Assembly (NCBI RefSeq): GCF_002105285.1 | Contig: NZ_MUHR01000011.1 | Span: 1-64,000, forward strand | Origin: Planktotalea arctica | GTDB lineage: Bacteria > Pseudomonadota > Alphaproteobacteria > Rhodobacterales > Rhodobacteraceae | Reading direction: 5' to 3' | Length of the DNA: 64,000 nucleotides | Shown here: positions 10,296 through 19,265 of the stretch, piece by piece | How positions within the stretch are numbered: the stretch's first letter is position 1 | How the letters are laid out: each line of letters starts with the position of its first letter | Made by a program: the position numbers and the translations under genes | Notes under the pieces: model-generated | Databases searched by the model: none | What the model was told of the DNA's origin: nothing | The model's input: only the letters and a program-made list of their open reading frames with translations

Positions 10296-10952
10296 TTAGC
10301 GTGTCGTCTCTGTCAGGCGGCGTTTCACATAGGTCGAGACGTTGCCGATCATCGTGTCCATATGTTGCTCTTCCTTGAAGAAGTGATCGGAGCCTTCAAG
10401 TTCCTGGTGCGTGATCGTGATGCCCTTTTGCTCGTGCAATTTATTGACGAGGCCGACCGTATCCGCAGGCGGCGCAACGCGGTCCGCAGTGCCGTTGATG
10501 ACGAGGCCAGACGCGGGGCAGGGCGCGAGGAAGGAGAAATCATAAAGGTTCGCGGGCGGGCTAACCGAAATGAAACCGGTGATTTCAGGGCGTCGCATCA
10601 AGAGCTGCATGCCGATCCACGCGCCAAAGGAAAAACCGGCGACCCAGCAATGTTTGGAGTTGTTGTTCATCGATTGCAAGTAGTCGAGCGCGGAGGCGGC
10701 ATCGGAGAGCTCGCCAATGCCTTGATCATATTCGCCCTGGCTGCGGCCAACGCCGCGAAAGTTAAAGCGTAGAACGGTAAAGCCCATGTTATAGAACGCA
10801 TAGTGCAGGTTGTAGACGACCTTGTTGTTCATCGTTCCGCCAAATTGCGGATGGGGATGCAGCACGATTGCAATCGGTGCGTCCTTTTCCTTTTGCGGAT
10901 GATAGCGGCCCTCTAGGCGACCTTCGGGACCTGGGAAAATAACCTCGGGCAT
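10296..10952 (-). CDS. Alpha/beta hydrolase, dienelactone-hydrolase-like
   Basis: The 218-residue protein is an alpha/beta hydrolase: HPHPQFGGTMNNKV near residue 30 (oxyanion-hole region), then the nucleophile elbow GFSFGAWIG with Ser near 100, Asp in NGTADRVAPP near 155 and His in LEGSDHFF near 185. The substrate is unknown; close relatives in alphaproteobacteria are called simply alpha/beta hydrolases. I start it at ATG 10952, preceded by AGGAG at 8 bases, rather than at the upstream in-frame start 11042, because the intervening residues look non-coding and overlap the Irr-like box. Confidence 0.85.
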   Translation of the reverse strand: MPEVIFPGPEGRLEGRYHPQKEKDAPIAIVLHPHPQFGGTMNNKVVYNLHYAFYNMGFTVLRFNFRGVGRSQGEYDQGIGELSDAASALDYLQSMNNNSKHCWVAGFSFGAWIGMQLLMRRPEITGFISVSPPANLYDFSFLAPCPASGLVINGTADRVAPPADTVGLVNKLHEQKGITITHQELEGSDHFFKEEQHMDTMIGNVSTYVKRRLTETTR

Positions 10953-11010
10953 ATGCGTAAACTCCTGCGCGAAAGCGCCGCTGCCATTCTTGACGAATTC
11001 GCTAGGGCAC

Positions 11011-11027
11011 TTTAGAACTATTCTAAG
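11011..11027. promoter_or_regulatory. Irr-box-like palindrome upstream of iscR
   Basis: TTTAGAACTATTCTAAG is an interrupted palindrome (TTAGAA-N3-TTCTAA) in the divergent region between the hydrolase gene and iscR, about 115 bases before the iscR start. It resembles the iron-control element bound by Irr in alphaproteobacteria. Irr control of the iscR-suf operon is known in Rhodobacter sphaeroides; the assignment here rests on the motif alone. Confidence 0.6.
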
Positions 11028-11142
11028 TCGAGCGGGGCTCAACCATCGACAAGCAGATATGCGCTGCTTGCGCGAAGGTCAATCTCATCAGTGCACTAAG
11101 GTGTTTTGAATGGCTCGGGGTGCAGTGATTTAGGGGCAGGTG

Positions 11143-11601
11143 ATGAAGTTATCGACAAAGGGGCGCTATGCGATGGTCGCGCTTACAGATATTGCGCTGC
11201 AACCGGGCGATACGCTGGTGACCTTGGGCGATATTTCCAAACGCCAGGATATATCGCTGCCCTATCTGGAGCAGTTGTTCGTGAAATTGCGCCGCGCGGA
11301 ATTGGTCATGTCGGTGCGTGGCCCCGGCGGCGGCTATCGTTTGGCTAAGGCCATGTCCGATATTCGGGTACTCGACGTGCTTGCTGCGGTGGATGAAACT
11401 GTGGATGCGATGCACAAGGGAGCGGGCGCGTCGGGCGGCAGTTCTGGCAGCCGTGCGCAGTCGATGACCAACCGTTTATGGGAGGGGCTGAGCGCGAACG
11501 TCTATGTCTACTTGCACCAGACGCGGCTTTCGGACGTTGTAAACAATGCGCTTGCGCCATGTCCGGCGGTTCCGAGCCTGTTTGATATCGTGGACGAATA
11601 A
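11143..11601 (+). CDS. iscR: Rrf2-family Fe-S regulator IscR
   Basis: IscR senses Fe-S cluster status and controls the downstream cluster-assembly genes. The 152-residue protein has the Rrf2 winged helix-turn-helix (MKLSTKGRYAMVALTDIA, with recognition region ISLPYLEQLFVKLRRAELV and wing VRGPGGGYRLA). Classical IscR ligates its cluster with three cysteines near residues 92-104; here that segment (AMHKGAGASGGSSGS) has none, and the only cysteine is in APCPAVPSLF near the C terminus. IscR of R. sphaeroides is known to be of this single-cysteine type. I start at ATG 11143; a GTG at 11140 is in frame. The stop codon overlaps the start of the next gene. Confidence 0.93.
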   Translation: MKLSTKGRYAMVALTDIALQPGDTLVTLGDISKRQDISLPYLEQLFVKLRRAELVMSVRGPGGGYRLAKAMSDIRVLDVLAAVDETVDAMHKGAGASGGSSGSRAQSMTNRLWEGLSANVYVYLHQTRLSDVVNNALAPCPAVPSLFDIVDE

Positions 11602-12647
11602 TGGCGCGGGTTTACTTGGATCATAACGCGACCGCGCCGCTACGGGCCGAGGCCAGGGACGCGATGATCGCGGCGATGGACGCGGTGGGCAATCCGTCTT
11701 CTGTGCATGCAGAGGGGCGCACGGCGAAGGGCGTCATGGAAAAGGCGCGTGCACAAGTGTCAGCAGCGTTTGGCGCAGAGGGGGCGGATATCGTGTTCAC
11801 CTCTGGCGCGACGGAAGCGGCCGGATTGGCGTGCATGGGGCGCGATCTGGCAAGCGCGCGGGTCGAGCATGATGCAGTACTGAGTTGGACCTCGGGTGAG
11901 CTTGGGGTTGATGCGGCCGGCGTGGTTATGCTGGATGATCCGCGCAAAAGCTCGGTGCAGCTGGCCAATTCGGAAACCGGCGTTGTTCAGGTATTGCCAG
12001 ATGGATTGGCCGTGTCGGATATGACGCAAGGTTTTGGCAAGCTACCCGTGGCTTTCAACTGGTCTGGCGCGGATATGGCGTTGATTTCGGCGCATAAATT
12101 GGGTGGCCCCAAGGGGATCGGTGCGCTGGTGTTGAAGCGCGGCCTTGATGTCACGGCACAGATAAAGGGCGGGGGCCAGGAAATGGGGCGCCGCTCTGGC
12201 ACGGAAAACATCATCGGAATTGCAGGTTTTGGCGCAGCGGCAGCGGCAGCGCAGCGCGATCTGGAGGCGGGTGTTTGGGATAAAATCGAGAAACTTAGAA
12301 ACATTCTAGAAACAGCTATTGCAGATCGCGCAAAGCACACTATTTTTGTCGGGAAAGATACGAAACGCCTGCCAAACACATCCTGCATCCTCACGCCCGG
12401 TTGGAAGGGCGAGACGCAAGTGATGCAAATGGATCTGGCGGGTTTTGCGATTTCGGCGGGCTCTGCCTGTTCAAGTGGCAAGGTCAAAGCAAGTGGAGTT
12501 TTGATGGCGATGGGGCTCAATGAGGCTGCGGCATCTAGCGCCATCCGGGTCTCTTTGGGGCCGGAGACGACTGAACAAGAGGTGTTGGCCTTCGCGGATG
12601 CGTGGCTGACAGGGCACGATAAATTTCGCGCGCGCCGCGCGCTGTAG
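11601..12647 (+). CDS. Cysteine desulfurase, NifS/IscS type
   Basis: A PLP enzyme that takes sulphur from cysteine to give alanine and an enzyme persulfide for Fe-S assembly. The N terminus [15 protein letters not shown], the PLP lysine in [10 protein letters not shown] and the long active-site loop [14 protein letters not shown] with its cysteine are those of group I (NifS/IscS) desulfurases, not SufS. At 348 residues it is shorter than E. coli IscS (about 404). It overlaps iscR by one base (TAATG) and is followed by sufB after 20 bases. The operon therefore has two desulfurases, this one and SufS at 17982. A TTAGAA-N3-TTCTAG palindrome lies inside at 12295-12309 (see findings). Confidence 0.92.
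   Translation: MARVYLDHNATAPLRAEARDAMIAAMDAVGNPSSVHAEGRTAKGVMEKARAQVSAAFGAEGADIVFTSGATEAAGLACMGRDLASARVEHDAVLSWTSGELGVDAAGVVMLDDPRKSSVQLANSETGVVQVLPDGLAVSDMTQGFGKLPVAFNWSGADMALISAHKLGGPKGIGALVLKRGLDVTAQIKGGGQEMGRRSGTENIIGIAGFGAAAAAAQRDLEAGVWDKIEKLRNILETAIADRAKHTIFVGKDTKRLPNTSCILTPGWKGETQVMQMDLAGFAISAGSACSSGKVKASGVLMAMGLNEAAASSAIRVSLGPETTEQEVLAFADAWLTGHDKFRARRAL
12295..12309. promoter_or_regulatory. Second Irr-box-like palindrome, inside the desulfurase gene
   Basis: TTAGAAACATTCTAG shares the TTAGAA-N3-TTCTA plan of the box at 11011. It lies within coding sequence about 360 bases before sufB and uses codons AGA and CTA that are rare around it. It might bind the same regulator and act on an internal promoter or on elongation; it may also be chance. 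Confidence 0.3.
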
Positions 12648-12667
12648 AACACGAACTGGAGATCAAC

Positions 12668-14203
12668 ATGGTAGCACTGGACACAAGCACGGACTCTGGC
12701 GTCAAGGACGGCGTAGATCAGGAAACAGTTGATGCTGTGCGCGAGGTTGGCGGCGCTTACAAGTACGGCTGGTCTACAGATATCGAAATGGAATACGCGC
12801 CCAAGGGTCTGAACGAAGACATCGTGCGTTTGATTTCCGAAAAAAACGAAGAACCCGAGTGGATGCTGGACTGGCGCCTTGAGGCGTACCGCCGTTGGTT
12901 GACGAAGACGGAGCCGGATTGGGCTATGGTCGATTATCCCGAGATCGATTTTCAGGACCAGTATTACTATGCGCGCCCGAAAAGCATGGCGATCAAGCCC
13001 AAGTCCTTGGAAGAAGTTGATCCCAAGTTGTTGGCAACTTACGCTAAATTAGGCATTCCACTGAAAGAGCAGATGATCCTTGCGGGCGTTGAGGGCGCGG
13101 AAGAAATTGACGTGAACGCGCCGCGCAAAGTGGCTGTGGATGCGGTTTTCGATTCTGTCTCCATCGGCACGACCTTTCAGGACGAGCTGAAAAAAGCGGG
13201 GGTGATTTTCTGCTCTATCTCGGAGGCGATCAAAGATCACCCAGATCTGGTAAAGAAGTATCTCGGCACGGTGGTTCCGGTATCTGACAACTACTATGCC
13301 ACGCTGAACTCGGCGGTGTTTTCTGATGGCTCTTTCGTTTACATTCCGCCGGGCGTGCGTTGCCCGATGGAGCTGTCCACGTATTTCCGCATCAACGCGG
13401 AGAATACTGGCCAGTTCGAGCGCACATTGATCATCGCCGATAAAGGCAGCTATGTCAGCTACTTGGAGGGGTGTACTGCGCCAATGCGCGACGAATCCCA
13501 GCTGCACGCGGCTGTTGTCGAGATCATCATCGAAGAGGATGCAGAGGTGAAATATTCCACTGTGCAGAACTGGTATCCTGGCGATGAGAACGGCAAGGGT
13601 GGCATCTATAACTTCGTGACCAAGCGCGCTGATTGCCGCGGCGATCGTGCCAAGGTGATGTGGACGCAGGTTGAAACCGGTTCGGCCGTGACATGGAAAT
13701 ACCCAAGCTGCATTCTGCGCGGGGACGACTCGCAAGGCGAGTTTTACTCTATCGCCATTGCCAACAACTATCAGCAGGCGGATACAGGCACGAAGATGAT
13801 CCATCTTGGTAAGAACACCAAGAGCCGGATCGTGTCCAAAGGTATTTCTGCGGGTCACGCGCAGAACACCTATCGCGGATTGGTTTCTATGCACCCCAAG
13901 GCGAAAAATGCACGTAACTTTACCCAGTGTGACAGTCTTCTGATCGGCGATAAATGCGGTGCGCATACTGTGCCCTATATCGAAGTGAAGAATAATTCGG
14001 CGCGGGTCGAGCACGAGGCGACAACCTCCAAAGTGGACGATGAGCAGCTGTTCTATTGCCGCCAGCGGGGTATTGGCGAGGAGGATGCTGTTGCCTTGGT
14101 CGTGAACGGGTTCTGCAAGGAAGTGCTGCAAGCGCTGCCGATGGAATTCGCGATGGAAGCGCAGCAGTTGGTAGCGATCAGTTTGGAAGGGTCGGTCGGG
14201 TAA
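12668..14203 (+). CDS. sufB: Fe-S cluster assembly scaffold protein SufB
   Basis: SufB is the scaffold subunit of the SufBC2D complex on which Fe-S clusters are built. The 511-residue protein is full length, with the conserved block [13 protein letters not shown] near residue 130, the beta-helix core containing [17 protein letters not shown] (conserved cysteine), and the C-terminal [18 protein letters not shown] shared with SufD. It starts at ATG 12668 with CTGGAG as binding site 8 bases upstream. It is the third gene of the iscR operon. Confidence 0.97.
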   Translation: MVALDTSTDSGVKDGVDQETVDAVREVGGAYKYGWSTDIEMEYAPKGLNEDIVRLISEKNEEPEWMLDWRLEAYRRWLTKTEPDWAMVDYPEIDFQDQYYYARPKSMAIKPKSLEEVDPKLLATYAKLGIPLKEQMILAGVEGAEEIDVNAPRKVAVDAVFDSVSIGTTFQDELKKAGVIFCSISEAIKDHPDLVKKYLGTVVPVSDNYYATLNSAVFSDGSFVYIPPGVRCPMELSTYFRINAENTGQFERTLIIADKGSYVSYLEGCTAPMRDESQLHAAVVEIIIEEDAEVKYSTVQNWYPGDENGKGGIYNFVTKRADCRGDRAKVMWTQVETGSAVTWKYPSCILRGDDSQGEFYSIAIANNYQQADTGTKMIHLGKNTKSRIVSKGISAGHAQNTYRGLVSMHPKAKNARNFTQCDSLLIGDKCGAHTVPYIEVKNNSARVEHEATTSKVDDEQLFYCRQRGIGEEDAVALVVNGFCKEVLQALPMEFAMEAQQLVAISLEGSVG

Positions 14204-14204
14204 A

Positions 14205-14223
14205 AATCTTCTAGAAAGATTTG
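14205..14223. terminator. Short hairpin after sufB
   Basis: AAAATCTTCTAGAAAGATTT forms a stem of about 7 bp (AAATCTT with AAGATTT) immediately after the sufB stop. It is AT-rich and weak; it could reduce readthrough, protect the 3' end or be a protein site since its centre TTCTAGAA resembles the Irr-like half-sites. Confidence 0.3.
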
Positions 14224-14250
14224 CCTCCTGAATTTAACCGAGTTTGCTGA

Positions 14251-14850
14251 ATGATCCAAACCACCATCATACCACGTCCCGAGTTGACGATGCCCGACGT
14301 TGAGGCCGCGCATTTGTGCGCGGCCTACGCCGAGGCCAGCGTCATCTTGGAGTATGGTGTGGGGGGCTCTACGATCATGGCCGCTGAAATGGCGGGCAAG
14401 ACGATCACTTCGATCGAGACGGATCAGCTTTGGGTGGATACGCTTAACAATTGGTTTGAACAAAACCCGTGCCCCAGCTCGCCGGATATCATCTGGGCCA
14501 ATATCGGAAAAACAAAAGCATGGGGGCGCCCTGTTAATGAGGATAGCTGGAGAGAGTACGCCAAATATCCTTTGGAAATCTGGTCTCTAGAGGACATTCC
14601 TCATCCAGATGTTGTGCTGGTGGATGGCCGCTTTCGCGCAGGCTGTGTGCTTGCCACCGCCTTTCACTGCAAACGCGACACCCGCGTGCTGGTAGACGAC
14701 TATAGCCGCCGATCCAGCTATCACGCGATTGAAAAAATTCTAGGTGCGCCGCGTCTGGTCGGTCGGCTCGCCGAATTCGAAATCACACCTACACCGATCC
14801 CTGCAGAGCATCTGCTGGAGATCATTTCACTCATTCAAGACCCATACTAG
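14251..14850 (+). CDS. Methyltransferase-like protein inside the suf operon
   Basis: This 199-residue protein sits between sufB and sufC. It has the beginning of a class I Rossmann fold of the SAM-methyltransferase kind: VILEYGVGGSTIMAAEMAGK (glycine-rich loop) followed 20 residues later by an acidic strand end SIETDQLW, then DVVLVDGRFRAGCVLA and VLVDDYSRRSSYH. That resembles small uncharacterised FkbM/NeuD-like or glycosylation-associated methyltransferases of Rhodobacterales. I cannot name a substrate. Its ribosome binding site is weak. The operon position suggests it rides with Fe-S assembly genes, but there is no direct evidence that it works there. Confidence 0.7.
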   Translation: MIQTTIIPRPELTMPDVEAAHLCAAYAEASVILEYGVGGSTIMAAEMAGKTITSIETDQLWVDTLNNWFEQNPCPSSPDIIWANIGKTKAWGRPVNEDSWREYAKYPLEIWSLEDIPHPDVVLVDGRFRAGCVLATAFHCKRDTRVLVDDYSRRSSYHAIEKILGAPRLVGRLAEFEITPTPIPAEHLLEIISLIQDPY

Positions 14851-14883
14851 GTCTGAAAAAAAACACTAACGAGGATGCAAAAA

Positions 14884-15639
14884 ATGCTGAATATCAAGAA
14901 CTTGCACGTTTCTCTTGAAGAGGAGGACAAGCAGATCCTCAAAGGCGTCAATCTGACGGTCGAGGCGGGGAAAGTCCATGCGATCATGGGTCCGAACGGG
15001 TCGGGCAAATCCACGCTTTCTTACGTGCTCTCCGGCAAGGACGGCTATACTGTGACCGAGGGCAGCGCTGATCTGCTGGGTGAAGATATCCTTGATATGG
15101 ACCCGGAAGAGCGCGCGGCGGTTGGCCTTTTTCTAGCGTTTCAGTACCCCGTTGAAATCCCCGGCGTGGGTAACATGACGTTCCTGCGCACTGCGGTGAA
15201 CTCGCAGCGCAAAGCGCGCGGCGAAGAGGAAATGAGCTCTACCGAGTTTCTCAAAGTGATCCGCGCGCGCGCCAAGGATCTCAAGATCGACGCAGACATG
15301 CTTAAGCGTCCTGTCAATGTCGGTTTCTCCGGCGGCGAGAAAAAGCGCAATGAAATCTTGCAGATGGCCATGCTCGAGCCAAAGATGTGCATCCTTGACG
15401 AGACGGATTCCGGTCTTGATGTGGATGCAATGAAGCTGGTTGCAGATGGCGTCAATGCGCTGCGCAACGAGGGTCGCGGTTTCCTTGTGATCACGCACTA
15501 CCAGCGTCTTCTGGATCACATCAAACCCGATTACGTGCACATCATGGCCGACGGGCGCATCGTGAAAACGGGCGGCCCCGAGCTGGCGCTTGAAGTCGAG
15601 CAGAACGGTTACGCTGACATTCTGGCAGAGGTGGCGTAA
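14884..15639 (+). CDS. sufC: Fe-S assembly ATPase SufC
   Basis: SufC is the ABC-type ATPase of the SufBC2D complex, driving the conformational change that allows cluster assembly. The 251-residue protein has Walker A GPNGSGKST near residue 37, the signature FSGGEKKRNE near 145 and Walker B plus catalytic Glu in CILDETDSGLDVD. I choose ATG 14884: a GAGG motif lies 8 bases upstream, whereas the in-frame ATG at 14875 would sit directly on it. The stop abuts the sufD start. Confidence 0.97.
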   Translation: MLNIKNLHVSLEEEDKQILKGVNLTVEAGKVHAIMGPNGSGKSTLSYVLSGKDGYTVTEGSADLLGEDILDMDPEERAAVGLFLAFQYPVEIPGVGNMTFLRTAVNSQRKARGEEEMSSTEFLKVIRARAKDLKIDADMLKRPVNVGFSGGEKKRNEILQMAMLEPKMCILDETDSGLDVDAMKLVADGVNALRNEGRGFLVITHYQRLLDHIKPDYVHIMADGRIVKTGGPELALEVEQNGYADILAEVA

Positions 15640-16920
15640 ATGGCTTTGGCACAAATAAAAATTGATGCAACGAGCGAGCGTCTCGCTGCGCTCGAAATGC
15701 CGCAGGGGGGCTGGTCCGGGGCTGCGCGCGCCGACGCTTTGGCGCGCTTGCAAGCCATGGGCCTGCCATCGCGCCGCGATGAATACTGGAAGTACACGCG
15801 CCCTGACACGCTGGTTCAGGCAAAAGCGCCTGAGGCTGCTGTTTTGGAAACGGATGAAAAGCCCGTGTTCAGCGGTATGGATCGTCTCAAGATCGTGTTT
15901 ATCGACGGTGTATTTGACGCTGCTGCCTCTGATGATTTCGCGCTCGAGGGCGTGAGCATCGAGCGTCTTGCCGACACAAGCGCTGATATCCATTGGGCGC
16001 AAGGGCTTTACGGCGTGCTGGAAACAGCGGGTCAAGATCCGGTGGAACGCGCGCTTGCCGCGCTAAACACGGCCTATGCCACCGATGGCGTTTTGATCCA
16101 TGTGACGGGTAAACCAAGCAAGCCGATCAGCCTGATTTATCGTCATGTTTCAACGAGTTCCGATGCGATCTTGCACCACGTTGTAAAGGTCGATGCTGGC
16201 GCGGAAGTGACTGTATTGGAAAACGGCCCAGCCGCCGCGCGCTTTAACAAGTGCATGGAAGTCGACATCGCGGATGGCGCCAAATTCCATCATGTGCGCA
16301 CGCAGGGTCGCGATCACGAGCGCCGTGCGGCAACGCATATGTTTGCCCGCCTTGGCACGGAATCGGTGTTCAAGAGCTTCACGCTCACGGCGAATGGTGT
16401 GATGACGCGCAATGAGTGCGTGATCGAGCTGACGGGTGATGACGCCCACGCAACGGTTGCCGGCGCCGCGCTTGGTGATGGAGATTTTCACCACGACGAC
16501 ACGATTTTCATCACCCATGATGCGGTGAACTGCGAAAGCCGTCAGGTGTTCAAGAAGGTGCTGCGCAACGGCGCGACGGGCGTGTTCCAAGGCAAAATTC
16601 TGGTCAAGCCGGGCGCACAAAAGACCGATGGCTATCAGATCAGCCAGTCGCTTTTGCTGGATGAGGACAGCCAGTTCCTTGCCAAGCCGGAGCTGGAAAT
16701 CTACGCCGATGACGTGGCTTGCTCGCATGGCTCGACCTCGGGGGCGATTGATGAAGAGGCGCTGTTCTACTTGCGCTCGCGCGGGGTTCCAAAAGGGCCT
16801 GCGACGGATCTTCTGACCCTGTCCTTCCTTGCCGAAGCCGTCGAGGAGATCGAGGATGAGGCCCTGGCTGAAGAGATTACCGAGCGCTTGGCCGCATGGT
16901 TGTCGCGCCGCCGTAGCTGA
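15640..16920 (+). CDS. sufD: Fe-S cluster assembly protein SufD
   Basis: SufD is the beta-helix partner of SufB in SufBC2D and is needed for iron acquisition by the complex. The 426-residue protein has the N-terminal helical part containing PSRRDEYWKYTRPD, the beta-helix, and the conserved C-terminal block ACSHGSTSGAIDEEALFYLRSRG with the motif shared with SufB. It begins at the base after the sufC stop and its TGA overlaps the next ATG (TGATG), so expression is tightly coupled. Confidence 0.96.
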   Translation: MALAQIKIDATSERLAALEMPQGGWSGAARADALARLQAMGLPSRRDEYWKYTRPDTLVQAKAPEAAVLETDEKPVFSGMDRLKIVFIDGVFDAAASDDFALEGVSIERLADTSADIHWAQGLYGVLETAGQDPVERALAALNTAYATDGVLIHVTGKPSKPISLIYRHVSTSSDAILHHVVKVDAGAEVTVLENGPAAARFNKCMEVDIADGAKFHHVRTQGRDHERRAATHMFARLGTESVFKSFTLTANGVMTRNECVIELTGDDAHATVAGAALGDGDFHHDDTIFITHDAVNCESRQVFKKVLRNGATGVFQGKILVKPGAQKTDGYQISQSLLLDEDSQFLAKPELEIYADDVACSHGSTSGAIDEEALFYLRSRGVPKGPATDLLTLSFLAEAVEEIEDEALAEEITERLAAWLSRRRS

Positions 16921-17402
16921 TGCCCGTCACCTCTGACATGATTGCCACGTACAAGGGGCCGCGCAAGGTATTTGCGCGGCTTCTTGGTATGGGACAACGC
17001 GAAGATCGCGCATTGATCCTTGTGATGTCGGCCTGCGCCGTCGCTTTTATTTCGCAATGGCCCGCATTGGCGCGCAAAGCGCATTTGACGGGGCAGGCGC
17101 TTGATAGCTTGCTGGGCGGCGCACTCATGGCGTGGCTGTTTATTGCGCCTTTGCTGCTTTATGCGCTTGCCGCATTAAGCCATATCATCGCGCTCGCGCT
17201 GCGCGGTAAGGGCGATTGGTATGGCGCGCGCCTTGCACTGTTCTGGTCCATGCTTGCGGCAAGCCCGCTGATGTTACTGCATGGCATGATCGGCGGCTTC
17301 ATCGGTCCCGGTACGGGCTTGCAAGTAGTTGGCTTTTTGTGGTTTGCGATATTTATCTGGTTCTGGCTCTCTTGCCTGATCGAAGCGGAAAGGTCCGTGT
17401 GA
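16920..17402 (+). CDS. Four-helix membrane protein, YIP1-like, suf operon
   Basis: A 160-residue integral membrane protein with about four hydrophobic segments (around 32-50, 65-90, 105-125 and 130-152) after a charged N terminus (TYKGPRKVFARLLGMGQREDRAL). It resembles the YIP1 family of small membrane proteins. It overlaps both neighbours by one to three bases, so it is translated with sufD and the following membrane protein. Its link to Fe-S assembly is positional only. Confidence 0.75.
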   Translation: MPVTSDMIATYKGPRKVFARLLGMGQREDRALILVMSACAVAFISQWPALARKAHLTGQALDSLLGGALMAWLFIAPLLLYALAALSHIIALALRGKGDWYGARLALFWSMLAASPLMLLHGMIGGFIGPGTGLQVVGFLWFAIFIWFWLSCLIEAERSV

Positions 17403-17989
17403 TGCTGAACGCCTTTGTTACCCTTGCGATGCGCACGTTGACGGACACGCGCGCGGTTGCGCAAGAACTGCTGGACATGCGCATTTCGCGCCCCGTTCTC
17501 TGGCTTGCGCTTGCGTTGGCGGTTGTGCTTAACGCGTTGATATATAATGTTTCTTTGGTGCTTTCGCCGCCTGCGGGGCCCTTGCCAATGCTATTCGCGT
17601 CGCCATTGATCTTTGCGATGTTGATTGGCGGCGGTTTGGTTCTAAGTATCTTTGCAACCACCTACGCCGGACGCGCGCTTGGCGGCAAGGCGACGCTTGA
17701 GGGGATCATGACTTTGCTGGTCTGGCTGCAATTTCTGCGTTTTGCAGTGCAGATCGTCAGCTTTGTTTTGATGCCGATCATGCCCGGTCTTGTCGCGGTT
17801 CTTGTGCTGTCGGCGTCGCTTTACGGTATCTGGCTTTTGTTGCAATTCGTGGATGTGGCCCATGAATTCAACAGTCTGTTCGTTGCCTTCGGCGCGCTTA
17901 TGCTGTCGGGTCTGGCGATCATGATTGGTCTTGCGATCATCCTGTCCATGTTGGGCATTCAGAATATGGGACTAATACCTAATGTTTGA
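17402..17989 (+). CDS. YIP1-family membrane protein, suf operon
   Basis: The 195-residue protein has five or so membrane segments and the N-terminal motif LTDTRAVAQELLDMRISRPVLW, which resembles YIP1-family proteins of Rhodobacterales. ATG 17402 overlaps the stop of the preceding gene (TGATG), and its own end overlaps the sufS start by 8 bases. The two membrane genes form a pair between sufD and sufS. Function is unknown; a membrane-associated role during cluster assembly is inference. Confidence 0.75.
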   Translation: MLNAFVTLAMRTLTDTRAVAQELLDMRISRPVLWLALALAVVLNALIYNVSLVLSPPAGPLPMLFASPLIFAMLIGGGLVLSIFATTYAGRALGGKATLEGIMTLLVWLQFLRFAVQIVSFVLMPIMPGLVAVLVLSASLYGIWLLLQFVDVAHEFNSLFVAFGALMLSGLAIMIGLAIILSMLGIQNMGLIPNV

Positions 17990-19202
17990 TGTAGATGCGA
18001 TCCGCGCCGATTTTCCGATCCTGTCGCGCCAGGTGAACGGCAAACCGCTGGTTTATCTGGACAGCGGCGCATCGGCGCAAAAGCCGCAGGTGGTGATCGA
18101 TGCGATCAGTCGCGCTTACGCCGAGGAATATGCCAATGTGCACCGCGGTCTGCATTTTCTGAGCAACCTCGCGACGGACAAATATGAGGGCGTGCGCGGT
18201 GTGATCGCCAAGTTTCTGAACGTGGCGGACGAAGAACAGATCGTGTTCAATTCCGGCACGACCGAGGGGATCAATACCGTTGCCTATGGCTGGGCCATGC
18301 CCAATCTGAGCGAGGGAGACGAAATCATCCTATCGGTGATGGAGCATCATGCCAACATCGTGCCCTGGCATTTCCTGCGCGAGCGCATGGGTGTTGTGAT
18401 CAAATGGGTCGATGTGGACGCTACTGGCGATCTTGATCCGGCAGCGGTGATTGCCGCGATGGGGCCGCGCACCAAATTGGTGGCTGTGACCCATATGTCC
18501 AACGTGCTTGGCACTGTGGTGGACGTCAAAACAATCACAGAAGCGGCCCATGCGCGCGGCATCGCGGTGTTGGTCGATGGCAGTCAGGCGGCAGTGCATA
18601 TGCCGGTCAATGTCGATGATATCGGCTGCGATTTCTATGCGATCACGGGGCACAAGCTCTATGGGCCGTCAGGGTCCGGCGCGATCTTCATGAAGCGCGA
18701 ACGCATGGCCGAGATGCGCCCCTTTATTGGCGGCGGTGATATGATCCGCGAAGTGACCAAGGATGCGGTCAGCTATAATGATCCGCCAATGATGTTCGAA
18801 GCGGGCACGCCCGGCATCGTGCAGATGATCGGCCTTGGCGTAGCGCTCGAGTATATGATGGGGATTGGCCTTGAGAATATCGCCGCCCATGAAAAGGATC
18901 TGCGTGATTACGCGAACGAGCGTCTAAGCGGGCTGAACTGGATCACGGTGCAGGGTAATTCGGCGACCAAAGGCGCGATTTTCTCCTTTACGATGGAGGG
19001 CGCGGCCCATGCGCATGATATCTCGACCATTCTTGATAAAAAGGGTGTGGCCGTGCGCGCTGGCCAGCACTGTGCTGGGCCTCTTATGGAATTTCTTGAT
19101 GAGAGTGCGACCTGCCGTGCCTCCTTTGCAATGTATAACACGCGGGCTGATGTCGATGCGCTGATCGATGCGCTGGAGTTGGCGCATGATCTGTTCGGCT
19201 AA
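17982..19202 (+). CDS. sufS: Cysteine desulfurase SufS
   Basis: SufS is the group II desulfurase that feeds sulphur to the Suf scaffold. The 406-residue protein starts [14 protein letters not shown] and keeps [18 protein letters not shown], the PLP lysine in [11 protein letters not shown] and the catalytic cysteine in [12 protein letters not shown]. Length is that of the family. The gene overlaps the upstream membrane-protein gene by 8 bases and closes the operon. No sufE or sufU lies in this window. Confidence 0.96.
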   Translation: MFDVDAIRADFPILSRQVNGKPLVYLDSGASAQKPQVVIDAISRAYAEEYANVHRGLHFLSNLATDKYEGVRGVIAKFLNVADEEQIVFNSGTTEGINTVAYGWAMPNLSEGDEIILSVMEHHANIVPWHFLRERMGVVIKWVDVDATGDLDPAAVIAAMGPRTKLVAVTHMSNVLGTVVDVKTITEAAHARGIAVLVDGSQAAVHMPVNVDDIGCDFYAITGHKLYGPSGSGAIFMKRERMAEMRPFIGGGDMIREVTKDAVSYNDPPMMFEAGTPGIVQMIGLGVALEYMMGIGLENIAAHEKDLRDYANERLSGLNWITVQGNSATKGAIFSFTMEGAAHAHDISTILDKKGVAVRAGQHCAGPLMEFLDESATCRASFAMYNTRADVDALIDALELAHDLFG

Positions 19203-19217
19203 AAGTTTTTCAACAAG

Positions 19218-19262
19218 ACTTTGCCGTTGCGGGGCAGGGGCGGCAAAGTTATACCGCCCCTG
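19218..19262 (+). terminator. Two mutually exclusive hairpins after sufS
   Basis: Hairpin A pairs ACTTTGCCG (19218-19226) with CGGCAAAGT (19241-19249). Hairpin B pairs CAGGGGCGG (19235-19243) with CCGCCCCTG (19254-19262). They share 19241-19243 so only one can form. Neither has a T-tract. They could end the suf transcript or influence readthrough into the tRNA gene. Confidence 0.5.
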
Positions 19263-19265
19263 TAG

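Noticed and set aside
13049-14131. 360-codon open frame antisense to sufB
   Set aside because: Rich in His and Arg as expected for a shadow of a high-GC gene; sufB is certain.
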